Below the pieces are notes generated by a model. The model saw only the letters and a program-made list of their open reading frames with translations, was not told where the DNA came from and did not search any database. The position numbers and the translations under genes were made by a program. Shown here one piece after another: positions 5,885-13,790 of a stretch of 17,578 bases of DNA (positions within the stretch are counted from its first letter, which is position 1; every line of letters starts with the position of its first letter). The stretch is from an uncultured bacterium (GTDB lineage Bacteria; Cyanobacteriota; Vampirovibrionia; Gastranaerophilales; Gastranaerophilaceae), in NCBI GenBank assembly GCA_900555175.1, contig USJT01000001.1, positions 1 through 17,578 of the forward strand, given 5' to 3'.

Positions 5885-5905
5885 GTTACGATATATTGTC
5901 GTAAC
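5885..5905 (-). promoter_or_regulatory. Operator-like palindrome over the 5498 gene promoter
   Basis: GTTACGA (5885-5891) and TCGTAAC (5899-5905) form a perfect seven-base inverted repeat with a seven-base gap. On the minus strand, TTGAGT (5920-5915) and AATATA (5897-5892) at 17-base spacing form a possible promoter whose -10 is inside the palindrome. A dimeric repressor bound here would block it. The regulator is not identified. Confidence 0.45.
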
Positions 5906-6008
5906 TTTTGTGTGACTCAATATTCTCGTTTTCTGCTTTAAAACATCAAAAGAAATTTTTTTGCTAGTTTGTTAAAAAAAAATTACAAAAATTAATATAT
6001 AATCTTTC

Positions 6009-6036
6009 TTTACACAAGGTTTTATGATAATATTAA
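6009..6036 (+). promoter_or_regulatory. Possible promoter of the kinase-like/ABC pair
   Basis: TTTACA (6009-6014), 16 bases, TATTAA (6031-6036). The leader would be about 65 bases and contains an AT-rich inverted repeat TATATAA-ACG-TTATATA (6060-6076) of unknown role. The rest of 5921-6107 shows nothing further. Confidence 0.35.
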
Positions 6037-6107
6037 AGTACAAAAACGGATGATTATAGTATATAAACGTTATATAAAGTATACAACATTAAGGAAAGTA
6101 TTGCAAG

Positions 6108-7235
6108 ATGGATTTTACTAATTTATTTAGTAACATAAACCCGAGAGAAGTAATCAAAAATCTTCCTGATGCGGTTTTGGTAATTGATTTAGACGGTAGA
6201 ATTGTTTGGGTAAACAACAAAGCCGCTATTATTTTTGAAAGTAAAAGAAGCGATTTAAAAGGTCTTAATTTTGATGACATAGTCGCAAATGGAGTTTTGC
6301 TTGCCGAAAAATCTCATTCTAAAAGAAATTCGGTTGTAACAGGTGCATTCACAGTTGAAGGAAAAGAATTTTTCGTTGAAATGAATGCAAAAAAATATGT
6401 TGAACAATATTTCATTACAATCCGAGATGTTACGGCAATGACAAATGTTTTGACTATTGCAGAAAAAACAGGGAGATTGAATAAAGAAAAAAATATAATG
6501 ATTAGCAAGCTTTCCAACGAAATCAAATCTCCATTACAATCGATTATTGGCTTTTCTCAAGCACTTTTAGACGGATTGGGCGGCGAAATAAACGATAAAC
6601 AAAACAAATACGTCAAAATTATTAACAAAAATTCTACTGAATTATTATATTTCATGGAAAAATTCATCGAATTCTCTCAAGCTGAATCATCGTTATACAA
6701 ATTTGAGAATCAGCCGTTTGATTTAATGAACACAATTCAAACAGTTGTGAAAAATAACGAAGCAGCAATAAATGGTAAAGAACTTACAATAAATTTAGAT
6801 TTTGATGATTTTAATAAAAAAGTAGTATATAGCGATGAAAATTCCGTTAAAATCATTTTACAAAACATTCTAGAAACCTCTATAAAAGGCACTGATGTCG
6901 GAGATATAACAATCAAAGTTAATCACCCTGAGCCTGATGAACTTGAAAAATGCGGCATCAATAATAATAATGATGCAGGCGTATTTTCTTATGCAAAAAT
7001 CACTATCTCAGATACAGGAATGGGACTTGCTGAATCTGAAATGGAAGGAATTTTTGAGCCTTACACACAACTTGATAAAACTCATAAGAAAACTATACTT
7101 CGTTCTATTACGCTTGGCAGTGCTTATACAATCGCTAAACGTTTGGGCGGTGCTATTTGGATAAACTCAGAAGTTATGAAGGGTTCATCTTTCTTTGTTA
7201 TTATACCTATTGAAAAGGGATTAAAAAATGAGTAG
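6108..7235 (+). CDS. PAS domain/histidine-kinase-like protein lacking the phosphoacceptor His
   Basis: 375 residues, no membrane helix, so cytosolic. A PAS domain covers about 14-110 (LPDAVLVIDLDGRIVWVNNK, then ITIRDVT), followed by a dimerisation helix and an HATPase_c-like domain (about 205-370). The H-box, normally S-H-E-[LI]-[RK]-[TS]-P, reads SNEIKSP with Asn137 in place of the phosphorylated His. In the N-box, ILETSIKGT has Thr257 where the ATP/Mg-binding Asn is expected, although Asn253 is kept. The G1 box DTGMGL (302-307), F-box IFEPYTQLD (315-323) and a weakened G2 region (LGSAYTIAKRLGG) remain. It is probably a pseudokinase or an ATP-dependent scaffold rather than a working sensor kinase, and no response regulator is nearby. 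It overlaps the ABC ATPase gene by eight bases. Confidence 0.85.
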   Translation: MDFTNLFSNINPREVIKNLPDAVLVIDLDGRIVWVNNKAAIIFESKRSDLKGLNFDDIVANGVLLAEKSHSKRNSVVTGAFTVEGKEFFVEMNAKKYVEQYFITIRDVTAMTNVLTIAEKTGRLNKEKNIMISKLSNEIKSPLQSIIGFSQALLDGLGGEINDKQNKYVKIINKNSTELLYFMEKFIEFSQAESSLYKFENQPFDLMNTIQTVVKNNEAAINGKELTINLDFDDFNKKVVYSDENSVKIILQNILETSIKGTDVGDITIKVNHPEPDELEKCGINNNNDAGVFSYAKITISDTGMGLAESEMEGIFEPYTQLDKTHKKTILRSITLGSAYTIAKRLGGAIWINSEVMKGSSFFVIIPIEKGLKNE

Positions 7236-8226
7236 TGTTACATTAAAAAATGTTACTAAAATTTACGATACCAAAAAGGTTATTGATAATGTAAGTTTAG
7301 AGATTAAAGATAAAGAATTTGTTGTTCTTGTAGGAGCTTCAGGTTGCGGGAAATCAACTCTTTTAAGAATGATTGCCGGTCTTGAAAATATAACTGACGG
7401 AGAAATCTTTATCGGCGACAAAAAAGTTAATGATGTACACCCGAAAGACAGAGATATTGCCTTTGTATTCCAAAGCTACGCACTTTATCCGCACATGACA
7501 GTTCGAGAAAATATTGCATTTGGGTTAAAAATGCGAAAAGTTGATAAAGAAACTATTGAGAAAAAAGTTATGGAAGCTGCAGAAATTCTTGATTTAGGCG
7601 AATATCTGGATAGAAAGCCTCGTCAGCTTTCAGGCGGTCAAAGACAGCGTGTTGCTCTTGGACGTGCAATTGTCAGAAATCCAAAAGTTTTCTTAATGGA
7701 TGAACCGTTATCTAATTTAGACGCAAAATTACGTGTACAAATGCGTTCTGAAATCAAAAAATTACATCAAAAATTACAGACAACATTTATTTACGTAACA
7801 CATGATCAAACAGAAGCATTAACAATGGGGGACAGAGTTGTAGTCCTTGATAAAGGTGTAATTCAACAGGCTGCAAGTCCTGAAGAAATTTACAACAACC
7901 CTGCAAATATGTTTGTTGCAGGCTTTGTCGGTTCACCACAAATGAATTTCATAGACAGCAAAGATTTTCCTTATAATACAAAAGATAATGTTATTATTGG
8001 AATTCGTCCTGAAAAAATGATAAATAACGGAGAAATAAAATTCAATGTAGATATTGATATTACAGAGCTTTTAGGAAGCGAAAAAATTGCATACTTTAAT
8101 ATCGGTGATAAAAAATGTTCTGCAAAACTTCCTGCTGATTATAATATCGAACATTCTCTTGAATTAAGTATTAATCCGCAAGATTTGTATTTCTTCGACA
8201 AAGAAACAGGGGCAAGAATTTATTAA
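7228..8226 (+). CDS. ABC transporter ATPase, MsmK/UgpC/MalK family
   Basis: A cytosolic ATPase of the carbohydrate-uptake (CUT1) type, which powers sugar or glycerol-phosphate permeases. In order: Walker A GASGCGKST (36-44), Q-loop Gln82 in VFQSYALYPHMTVREN, signature LSGGQRQR (134-141), Walker B VFLMDEP (154-160) with Glu159, and switch His192 in THDQTEA. A C-terminal OB/TOBE-type domain starts near 235 (GSPQMNF) but is short: 332 residues in all against about 370 for MalK. The ATG overlaps the end of the kinase-like gene (ATGAGTAG), with AAAAGGGA before it, so translation is coupled. No permease or binding protein is in the window, as is usual for shared MsmK-type ATPases that serve several transporters. 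Confidence 0.93.
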   Translation: MSSVTLKNVTKIYDTKKVIDNVSLEIKDKEFVVLVGASGCGKSTLLRMIAGLENITDGEIFIGDKKVNDVHPKDRDIAFVFQSYALYPHMTVRENIAFGLKMRKVDKETIEKKVMEAAEILDLGEYLDRKPRQLSGGQRQRVALGRAIVRNPKVFLMDEPLSNLDAKLRVQMRSEIKKLHQKLQTTFIYVTHDQTEALTMGDRVVVLDKGVIQQAASPEEIYNNPANMFVAGFVGSPQMNFIDSKDFPYNTKDNVIIGIRPEKMINNGEIKFNVDIDITELLGSEKIAYFNIGDKKCSAKLPADYNIEHSLELSINPQDLYFFDKETGARIY

Positions 8227-8247
8227 TAGAAATCTTTTTTAAATATA

Positions 8248-8409
8248 TTATCTATTTTCGCACTCATCATCTATCCAGATAATTGTAACATTCATAGGTT
8301 TTGCAAAAGGGTTAATTGAATGTTGTACGCTCCAAAAGTTATTTTGGGCAATAGAATCATAAAATTTTACTTTTTCAGCTAATTTTTTAGTATAATCTAA
8401 CAAATTCAT
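8248..8409 (-). CDS. Small ORF, 53 aa, unknown
   Basis: This fills much of the 335-base gap between the ABC gene and rubrerythrin. Read on the minus strand it is open from the ATG at 8409 to TAA at 8250-8248 and encodes 53 residues: a charged helical start (MNLLDYTKKLAEKVKFYD), then a strand-like end with three Trp/Phe positions and an acidic tail (IIWIDDECENR). The composition is protein-like rather than random, and GTAGGG lies about ten bases before the ATG. I recognise no family. It is convergent with the ABC gene, with 21 bases between stops. Confidence 0.5.
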   Translation of the reverse strand: MNLLDYTKKLAEKVKFYDSIAQNNFWSVQHSINPFAKPMNVTIIWIDDECENR

Positions 8410-8561
8410 AATTTAATTCCCTACCTTTACATATCCTATTATCAAAAATTTTTTGCATCATATAATCCGACTTACGCATAAAATTCATTAAAATTAATTA
8501 CCAATAAGACTAATACCTTAAAGCAAAATAATATATAAAATGCATTAATGGAGGTTATAAT

Positions 8562-9140
8562 ATGACAGATAACAAACTTAAAGGGACTAAAACAGAACAA
8601 AATTTGATTAATGCATTCGCAGGCGAATCTCAAGCCAGAAACAGATACACCTATTTTGCAAAACAAGCAAAAGAAGAAGGTTATGAGCAAATTTCAGAAA
8701 TTTTTTGTATGACAGCCGACAACGAAAAAGAACACGCAAAATTGTTTTATGAACATCTTGGCAAAACAAAAGGACACGTTAATGCTGAATATCCTTTTGA
8801 ATTAGGAACAACAGAAGAAAATCTAACAAGTGCAATAAAAGGTGAAAAAGAGGAGTGGTCAATACTTTACCCAAATGCTGAAAAAACAGCAAAAGAAGAA
8901 GGTTTTGATGATATTGCGACCACTTTTCACTACGTAATTGAGGCAGAAAAGCACCACGAGCAAAGATATACAAAGCTTCTTGAAAATATAAAAAATAATA
9001 CGGTATTTCAAAAAGGAGAAGAAACATTTTGGCTCTGCAGAGAATGCGGTTACGTACATAAAGGGAAATCCGCACCTAAAAAATGCCCGAATTGTCAACA
9101 TCCACAGAGTTATTTCCAAGTCTTATGCGAAAATTATTAA
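8562..9140 (+). CDS. rbr: Rubrerythrin
   Basis: Rubrerythrin reduces hydrogen peroxide to water in the cytosol of anaerobes, taking electrons from rubredoxin or an NADH-dependent reductase. The 192 residues are the standard length. The N-terminal ferritin-like four-helix domain supplies the di-iron ligands: Glu22 in AGESQARNRY, Glu55 and His58 in DNEKEHAK, the Glu95-Glu98 group, and Glu127/129 with His131/132 in IEAEKHHEQ. The C-terminal rubredoxin-like domain binds one iron through Cys159-x-x-Cys162-Gly and Cys175-Pro-x-Cys178 (WLCRECGY, KKCPNCQHPQ). GGAGG stands eight bases before the ATG. A terminator follows, so the gene is single. I found no clear PerR-type box in its upstream region. 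Its presence supports an anaerobic or microaerobic host. Confidence 0.96.
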   Translation: MTDNKLKGTKTEQNLINAFAGESQARNRYTYFAKQAKEEGYEQISEIFCMTADNEKEHAKLFYEHLGKTKGHVNAEYPFELGTTEENLTSAIKGEKEEWSILYPNAEKTAKEEGFDDIATTFHYVIEAEKHHEQRYTKLLENIKNNTVFQKGEETFWLCRECGYVHKGKSAPKKCPNCQHPQSYFQVLCENY

Positions 9141-9170
9141 ATAACAGATAAAATAAATACAAAATAAATT

Positions 9171-9211
9171 ACCCCATATTCATTTTTCAAAAATTTGTCT
9201 ATGGGGTTTTA
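9171..9211 (+). terminator. Intrinsic terminator after rubrerythrin
   Basis: ACCCCATA (9171-9178) pairs with TATGGGGT (9200-9207) and TTTTAG follows. The long loop contains a second inverted pair, ATTTTT-C-AAAAAT, that would extend the hairpin. Confidence 0.75.
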
Positions 9212-9289
9212 GATTTGAAATAAGGTTTTTTAAGCAGTAACAGTCTTATTTATTAACATTGTAACATTTTACTTACACCCTTTTAATTT

Positions 9290-10210
9290 ATGCTTTTTAA
9301 TCGTATAATTTTATCAAAGGTTATGGGCAGTAATTTTAAATATCTAATAACTATATTTTCAATAACAATTCTGTATGGCGTTTATTATTGGGGAATTCCA
9401 GCCGTTATTAATTTGCCTGATAGAGTTGATTACATAGAAGCATCTGTCCTTAAACAATCAGGATACAAAATTGATATTGTAAATCCTGATTTAAAAATGG
9501 GTTTAATTCCTTCCGTATGGTTAAAAGCAGACAGATTAGATATCTTAAACAACGACAATTCCAAAGCTTTAAGTATTGAAAAACCTTGTATTAATATCAG
9601 ACTTTTACCTTTAATATTGAAAGATGTTAATATTAAACATTTTTCAGCTAGCAATATAAGTGCAAATTTTGTATTTGATAAAGATAAAAAATTTAAACTC
9701 GGTCAATATCCGATAGAATTTCAACAAAATCAACCTTTTAAACTAAAATATGCATCCGTAAATTTAGATTCTTATCATATAAACTTGTATGATAAAATTC
9801 AAAACAAAAAAATGTCACTTGATGGCAAATACCTAAGTATTAATGATTTTATCTACAACAAGCTTTTAAATTTATCAACCATTGCAGAACTGAAAGCAGG
9901 AAATGAAAAATCTTTTATAAAAACTGACTTGAATTTAAAGCTCCCGATAAACAAAATATCTGACAATCAGCTTGATATATCAGGTCATATTGTTAATCTT
10001 AATTTAGCAGATTTTTCAGTTTATGTAAAAGCACTTACTAAAAATAAAATCAAATCATTATCAGGTATTATTAATATGACTGCAAAAACAGATACAATGC
10101 CTGATAACCATAAAAAAATTAAAACAAATTTATACATTAACAATCTCGGAATTTTAACAGGAGATATTTCAACAGCCGTATTTTATAAAGACAAACTCTA
10201 TAAAAACTGA
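9290..10210 (+). CDS. AsmA/TamB-like envelope protein, N-terminal part (frame-broken)
   Basis: 306 residues before a TGA at 10208. An N-terminal membrane anchor (about residues 17-41, FKYLITIFSITILYGVYYWG) is followed by a beta-rich repeat-like region rich in Asn, Lys, Leu and Ile (IVNPDLKMGLIPSVWLKADRLDI and similar strands). This is the pattern of AsmA-superfamily proteins (AsmA, TamB, YhdP): an inner-membrane anchor and a long periplasmic groove thought to carry phospholipid toward the outer membrane. Deleting one A in the five-A run at 10202-10206 lets the frame run straight into the next ORF, giving one protein of about 1,490 residues. The start is uncertain: ATG 9290 has no binding site, while ATG 9323 has AAAGG only two bases away and lies behind TATAAT at 9304-9309. 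Confidence 0.7.
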   Translation: MLFNRIILSKVMGSNFKYLITIFSITILYGVYYWGIPAVINLPDRVDYIEASVLKQSGYKIDIVNPDLKMGLIPSVWLKADRLDILNNDNSKALSIEKPCINIRLLPLILKDVNIKHFSASNISANFVFDKDKKFKLGQYPIEFQQNQPFKLKYASVNLDSYHINLYDKIQNKKMSLDGKYLSINDFIYNKLLNLSTIAELKAGNEKSFIKTDLNLKLPINKISDNQLDISGHIVNLNLADFSVYVKALTKNKIKSLSGIINMTAKTDTMPDNHKKIKTNLYINNLGILTGDISTAVFYKDKLYKN

Positions 10211-10247
10211 CATAAACACTATTAACAACGGAATTGAAATAAATGAA

Positions 10248-13200
10248 ATGAAAATTTCCGGCAACGGAATTAATGCTCTTGTCTTTGGGAAAATTAAAAA
10301 ATTAAATGAAAAATTACCAAAACTTGATTTAAAAGTTTCCGTAAACAATACCAAAGCCGATAAAGTTATTGAACTTCTACCCGGAGATCCGAATTTAAGT
10401 CCTGATATCGATTTACAATTATTAAAGAAAACAGGCTTTTGGGGAGATGCGGCAGGCAATTTAGAAATTAAAGGGAAAGCTGATTTCCCTAACATATACG
10501 GAAACATTTTAATCTCTAATGCCTATATGGTACAACCTATTAAAAACGCTAAAAAAGCCACTATTAAGATTGCATTTACAGGTGATAAGCTTAATTTAGA
10601 CGTAAAAGTTCCGACAAGTCCTACTCAAACAGTTTATGTCACAGGCCCAATTAACTTATACAACGATAAATATGCAGAATTAAACATAAAAAGTACAAAT
10701 GATGTTGATTTGAAAACTGCTCAAATAGTTTTGAACCCGCTTCATGATATCTTGCATTTTGAACTCGGTCCTGTTCCTATTATGGATATCAAAGGGAAAG
10801 GCGGAATTGATTTACATATTATCGGAACGAAACAAAACCCTCATGGCTGGGGACAATTCAGATTTAAGTACGCAACAGTATCTTTCTTAGATATACACAA
10901 CATGGTTATGACTAACGGTTCCGGAACTCTTGATTTCGATAATCAAAATACCCTTTTCCAAACCAAAACTGCAAATTTGAACGGCAAAAATATCTCAGTA
11001 AAAGGAACCTGCTCACTTACCGGAGATTTAAACTTTAATGTTGCAACAAACGGACAAGATTTGGGCAATCTTTTGAAGATTATCAAAACATCTCCGATGC
11101 TAACAGATATTCAAAAACTTGTTGAAACTATTGAAAACGGAAACGGTCCAGCAAACTTAAATCTTAATTTGACAGGTAAAGTCAAAGACCCTAAAGATAT
11201 TGTCTTTAACAAAAACCTCTTTGCTAAAGGCTCTATCAATCTTTTATCAAATACTATTAAACTTAAAGGACTACCTGCATCTATTTCTAAAATTTCAGGT
11301 ATCATAAACTTCAACAACATGGATGCAGATTTTGATCTTTTATCACATCTTAATAAATCACAAATTAAAATAAACGGAAAAATTAAAGAAAATAACTTAA
11401 ATGCCCAAATAGTTTCAAATAAATTTAATCTTGGTGACGGACTTGCAACTTTACCTGCAAATATGAAGCTTCCGTACAAAAATGATATTTCAACAATTAA
11501 CACAAGCTTTACAGGCAAATATAACGGAAGTATTGAAAATATAGATTATGACAATATTTATTTAAAAGGGAAAATATATTCAAACAAAGGCGCAAAAAGT
11601 CAAATTATTGTTGATAACAGCTCATTTGAATTAAACAATTCGACATTTAAACTTCCTTTACTAAGAGGAACATTTAAAAACAGCCCTTATTACATATCTT
11701 TGCACGTTGCAAAAATGTTTGATAAAAAACGTGTAGTAAACGGAAATTGCAAAATATCATCATTAGACTTAAATCTCATTAATGATAACGCTTTACAATA
11801 TATTCTTCCTCCGGATATTTCAAAACAATTTAGAAGCATTGATTTCTTAAACGGAAAAGTTAATCTTTCTGCGAAAATCAAAAATAACAACATCAATGCC
11901 TATACAAAACTTGATAATCTCAACTTGCTTTATAAACCAAAACATCTAAAAATCAGTTTAAAAAGCGGAGATATATTGCTTAGAAACAATATTTTAAACT
12001 TGAATAAAATTAACACCCTAATTGGAGATATGCCAGTTTATATAAGTGGACAAATTTCAGAGGTACAAAGCAAAAATCCTTATTTAACCTTATATTTGAA
12101 TGCAAAACCGTCACAAGAATTTTTCGACCAATTCTTTAACAATGATTCTATATACCCAATTAAATTAAAAGGCGATGCAATATTTTCATCAAATATAAGA
12201 GGAAATCTTGACAAACTTAATACAAAATCACTTCTAAAAATTTCCGAAAATTCAAGTTTATATTATATGGGAGCCTCAATCGGAGATGCAGAAAACCCAG
12301 TAAGAATAAATATTGACAGCACATATTACCCTGACAAAATTAAAATTAATAATTTGAGATATGACAAAATAATCACATCTCAAAATAACAAACCGTATAT
12401 TAAACCACAATTAACATCTCAAGGAACATTAGGTCTAATAAATAACAGTATAGTAAAATTCAGTGATTTTAAAGTTAAAACACACACTCCGACAGATGCC
12501 AAAATCTTTAATATTATCTTTAGAAAACCGTTTATGAAACAAGGCGTATTTACATCTGATTTAATATTAAACGGCACATCAATTAACCCTAAAATTCAAG
12601 GCAAACTCGATATTACAAGTATCGATATTCCATTTGTAGATTCAACAATCAGAGATGTAAATCTAGACTTTAAACACGATAAAATTTTCATAAATAGCAG
12701 AGGTACAGTTCTAACAAACGACATTAACCTTGACGCAATTATGAAAAACCAACTTGTACCTCCATATACAATAGAAAACGTTAAATTAAAACTTGCAGAC
12801 CTAAACTTAAATAAAATAACAGATACCTTAAGAGATATTGAAGCAGAAGCAATCAGAAATCAAACTTACAGTGCTACAAATATCGCGCCATTTGATTTAA
12901 CACAATTAATCATAAATAATGCAAATATAGAAGCAGACAAAATTAAAGTAAGAAACATAAACGCAGACAATTTCAATGCACATTTAACTCTAAACAAAGA
13001 AGGGACAATAAATGTAAACAATTTCAAATTCAATATTGCACAAGGCTCTGTAAAAGGTAATTTCAAACACAATTTGAAAAATCATAAAACAAACATTGAT
13101 ATACATTTAGATAGAGCAAACGCTCTTATTATGTCAGAAGCATTATTTGACTTAAAAGGACAGGTTTACGGTTCTGTAAACGGAGCATTCAACTTATATT

Positions 13201-13775
13201 GTACAGGCGATTCACAAGAAAATTGCTTCAACACATTATCAGGCGAAGGAACCTTCAAAATTGCAGACGGCAGAATGCCAAAACTCGGTTCTCTTGAATA
13301 CCTGTTAAAAGCCGGCAATCTGTTAAAAGGCGGATTTACAGGTCTTTCTATCAACAGTATTATAGATTTGATTACTCCACTTAAAACAGGTGATTTTGAA
13401 AGCATTTCAGGAGATATTCACCTAAAAGAAGGCACAGCAGATAGAATCAACATATATTCAAACGGACAAGATTTGAATATGTATATGACAGGTTCATACA
13501 ACCTTCTAACCTCAATTGCTGATATGGAAATATACGGAAGCTTGTCAAAAAATATAACAACAGTATTCGGGAAAATCAAAAACGCATCATTAAATACCTT
13601 ACTTAACACAATACCTGGAATAAACGATGCGACAGAAAAATTGCTGTTGCAAAAAGATATTTCGAAAATTCCTAATATCAAAAATGCAACAGACATTTAT
13701 AGAATATTCAAAGTTGACATTAATGGTGATATCAACGGTTCTGATTACGTTAGAAGCTTCAAATGGGTTAAATAA
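10248..13775 (+). CDS. AsmA/TamB-like envelope protein, main C-terminal part
   Basis: 1,175 residues from the first in-frame ATG; the frame is open back to 10158. No signal peptide or ribosome binding site precedes the ATG, as expected if it is the continuation of the 9290 gene after a frameshift. Throughout it shows repeating amphipathic strands with turns such as IKGKGGIDLHIIGTKQNP, GKYNGSIENIDYDN and LNGTSINPKIQGKLDI, typical of AsmA-superfamily beta-groove proteins. The C-terminal 250 residues (SVNGAFNLYCTGD, LSGEGTFKIADGRMPKLG, ISGDIHLKEGTADRINIYS) match the AsmA-like C-terminal domain, in which inner-membrane AsmA/YhdP-type proteins accumulate. Probable role: intermembrane lipid transport or outer-membrane homeostasis. 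Without its anchor the product would stay in the cytosol and be useless. It ends 15 bases from the convergent pilin gene. Confidence 0.75.
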   Translation: MKISGNGINALVFGKIKKLNEKLPKLDLKVSVNNTKADKVIELLPGDPNLSPDIDLQLLKKTGFWGDAAGNLEIKGKADFPNIYGNILISNAYMVQPIKNAKKATIKIAFTGDKLNLDVKVPTSPTQTVYVTGPINLYNDKYAELNIKSTNDVDLKTAQIVLNPLHDILHFELGPVPIMDIKGKGGIDLHIIGTKQNPHGWGQFRFKYATVSFLDIHNMVMTNGSGTLDFDNQNTLFQTKTANLNGKNISVKGTCSLTGDLNFNVATNGQDLGNLLKIIKTSPMLTDIQKLVETIENGNGPANLNLNLTGKVKDPKDIVFNKNLFAKGSINLLSNTIKLKGLPASISKISGIINFNNMDADFDLLSHLNKSQIKINGKIKENNLNAQIVSNKFNLGDGLATLPANMKLPYKNDISTINTSFTGKYNGSIENIDYDNIYLKGKIYSNKGAKSQIIVDNSSFELNNSTFKLPLLRGTFKNSPYYISLHVAKMFDKKRVVNGNCKISSLDLNLINDNALQYILPPDISKQFRSIDFLNGKVNLSAKIKNNNINAYTKLDNLNLLYKPKHLKISLKSGDILLRNNILNLNKINTLIGDMPVYISGQISEVQSKNPYLTLYLNAKPSQEFFDQFFNNDSIYPIKLKGDAIFSSNIRGNLDKLNTKSLLKISENSSLYYMGASIGDAENPVRINIDSTYYPDKIKINNLRYDKIITSQNNKPYIKPQLTSQGTLGLINNSIVKFSDFKVKTHTPTDAKIFNIIFRKPFMKQGVFTSDLILNGTSINPKIQGKLDITSIDIPFVDSTIRDVNLDFKHDKIFINSRGTVLTNDINLDAIMKNQLVPPYTIENVKLKLADLNLNKITDTLRDIEAEAIRNQTYSATNIAPFDLTQLIINNANIEADKIKVRNINADNFNAHLTLNKEGTINVNNFKFNIAQGSVKGNFKHNLKNHKTNIDIHLDRANALIMSEALFDLKGQVYGSVNGAFNLYCTGDSQENCFNTLSGEGTFKIADGRMPKLGSLEYLLKAGNLLKGGFTGLSINSIIDLITPLKTGDFESISGDIHLKEGTADRINIYSNGQDLNMYMTGSYNLLTSIADMEIYGSLSKNITTVFGKIKNASLNTLLNTIPGINDATEKLLLQKDISKIPNIKNATDIYRIFKVDINGDINGSDYVRSFKWVK

Positions 13776-13790
13776 CAACTAAGTCTTAAT

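Noticed and set aside
5858..5920. Longer N-terminus (21 extra residues) for the 5498 gene
   Set aside because: The upstream ATG has no binding site and lies upstream of the proposed promoter; the ATG at 5857 has GAGGA at good spacing.
8410..8561. PerR/Fur-type operator before rubrerythrin
   Set aside because: The region is AT-rich with several chance near-matches but no clear symmetric box; a TATAAT at 8461-8466 lacks a convincing -35.
10196..10211. Programmed frameshift in the AsmA-like gene
   Set aside because: The needed shift is +1, whereas A-run heptamers favour -1; there is no Shine-Dalgarno-like stimulator, and the stop is not directly after the slippery codon as in prfB. A simple indel is more economical.
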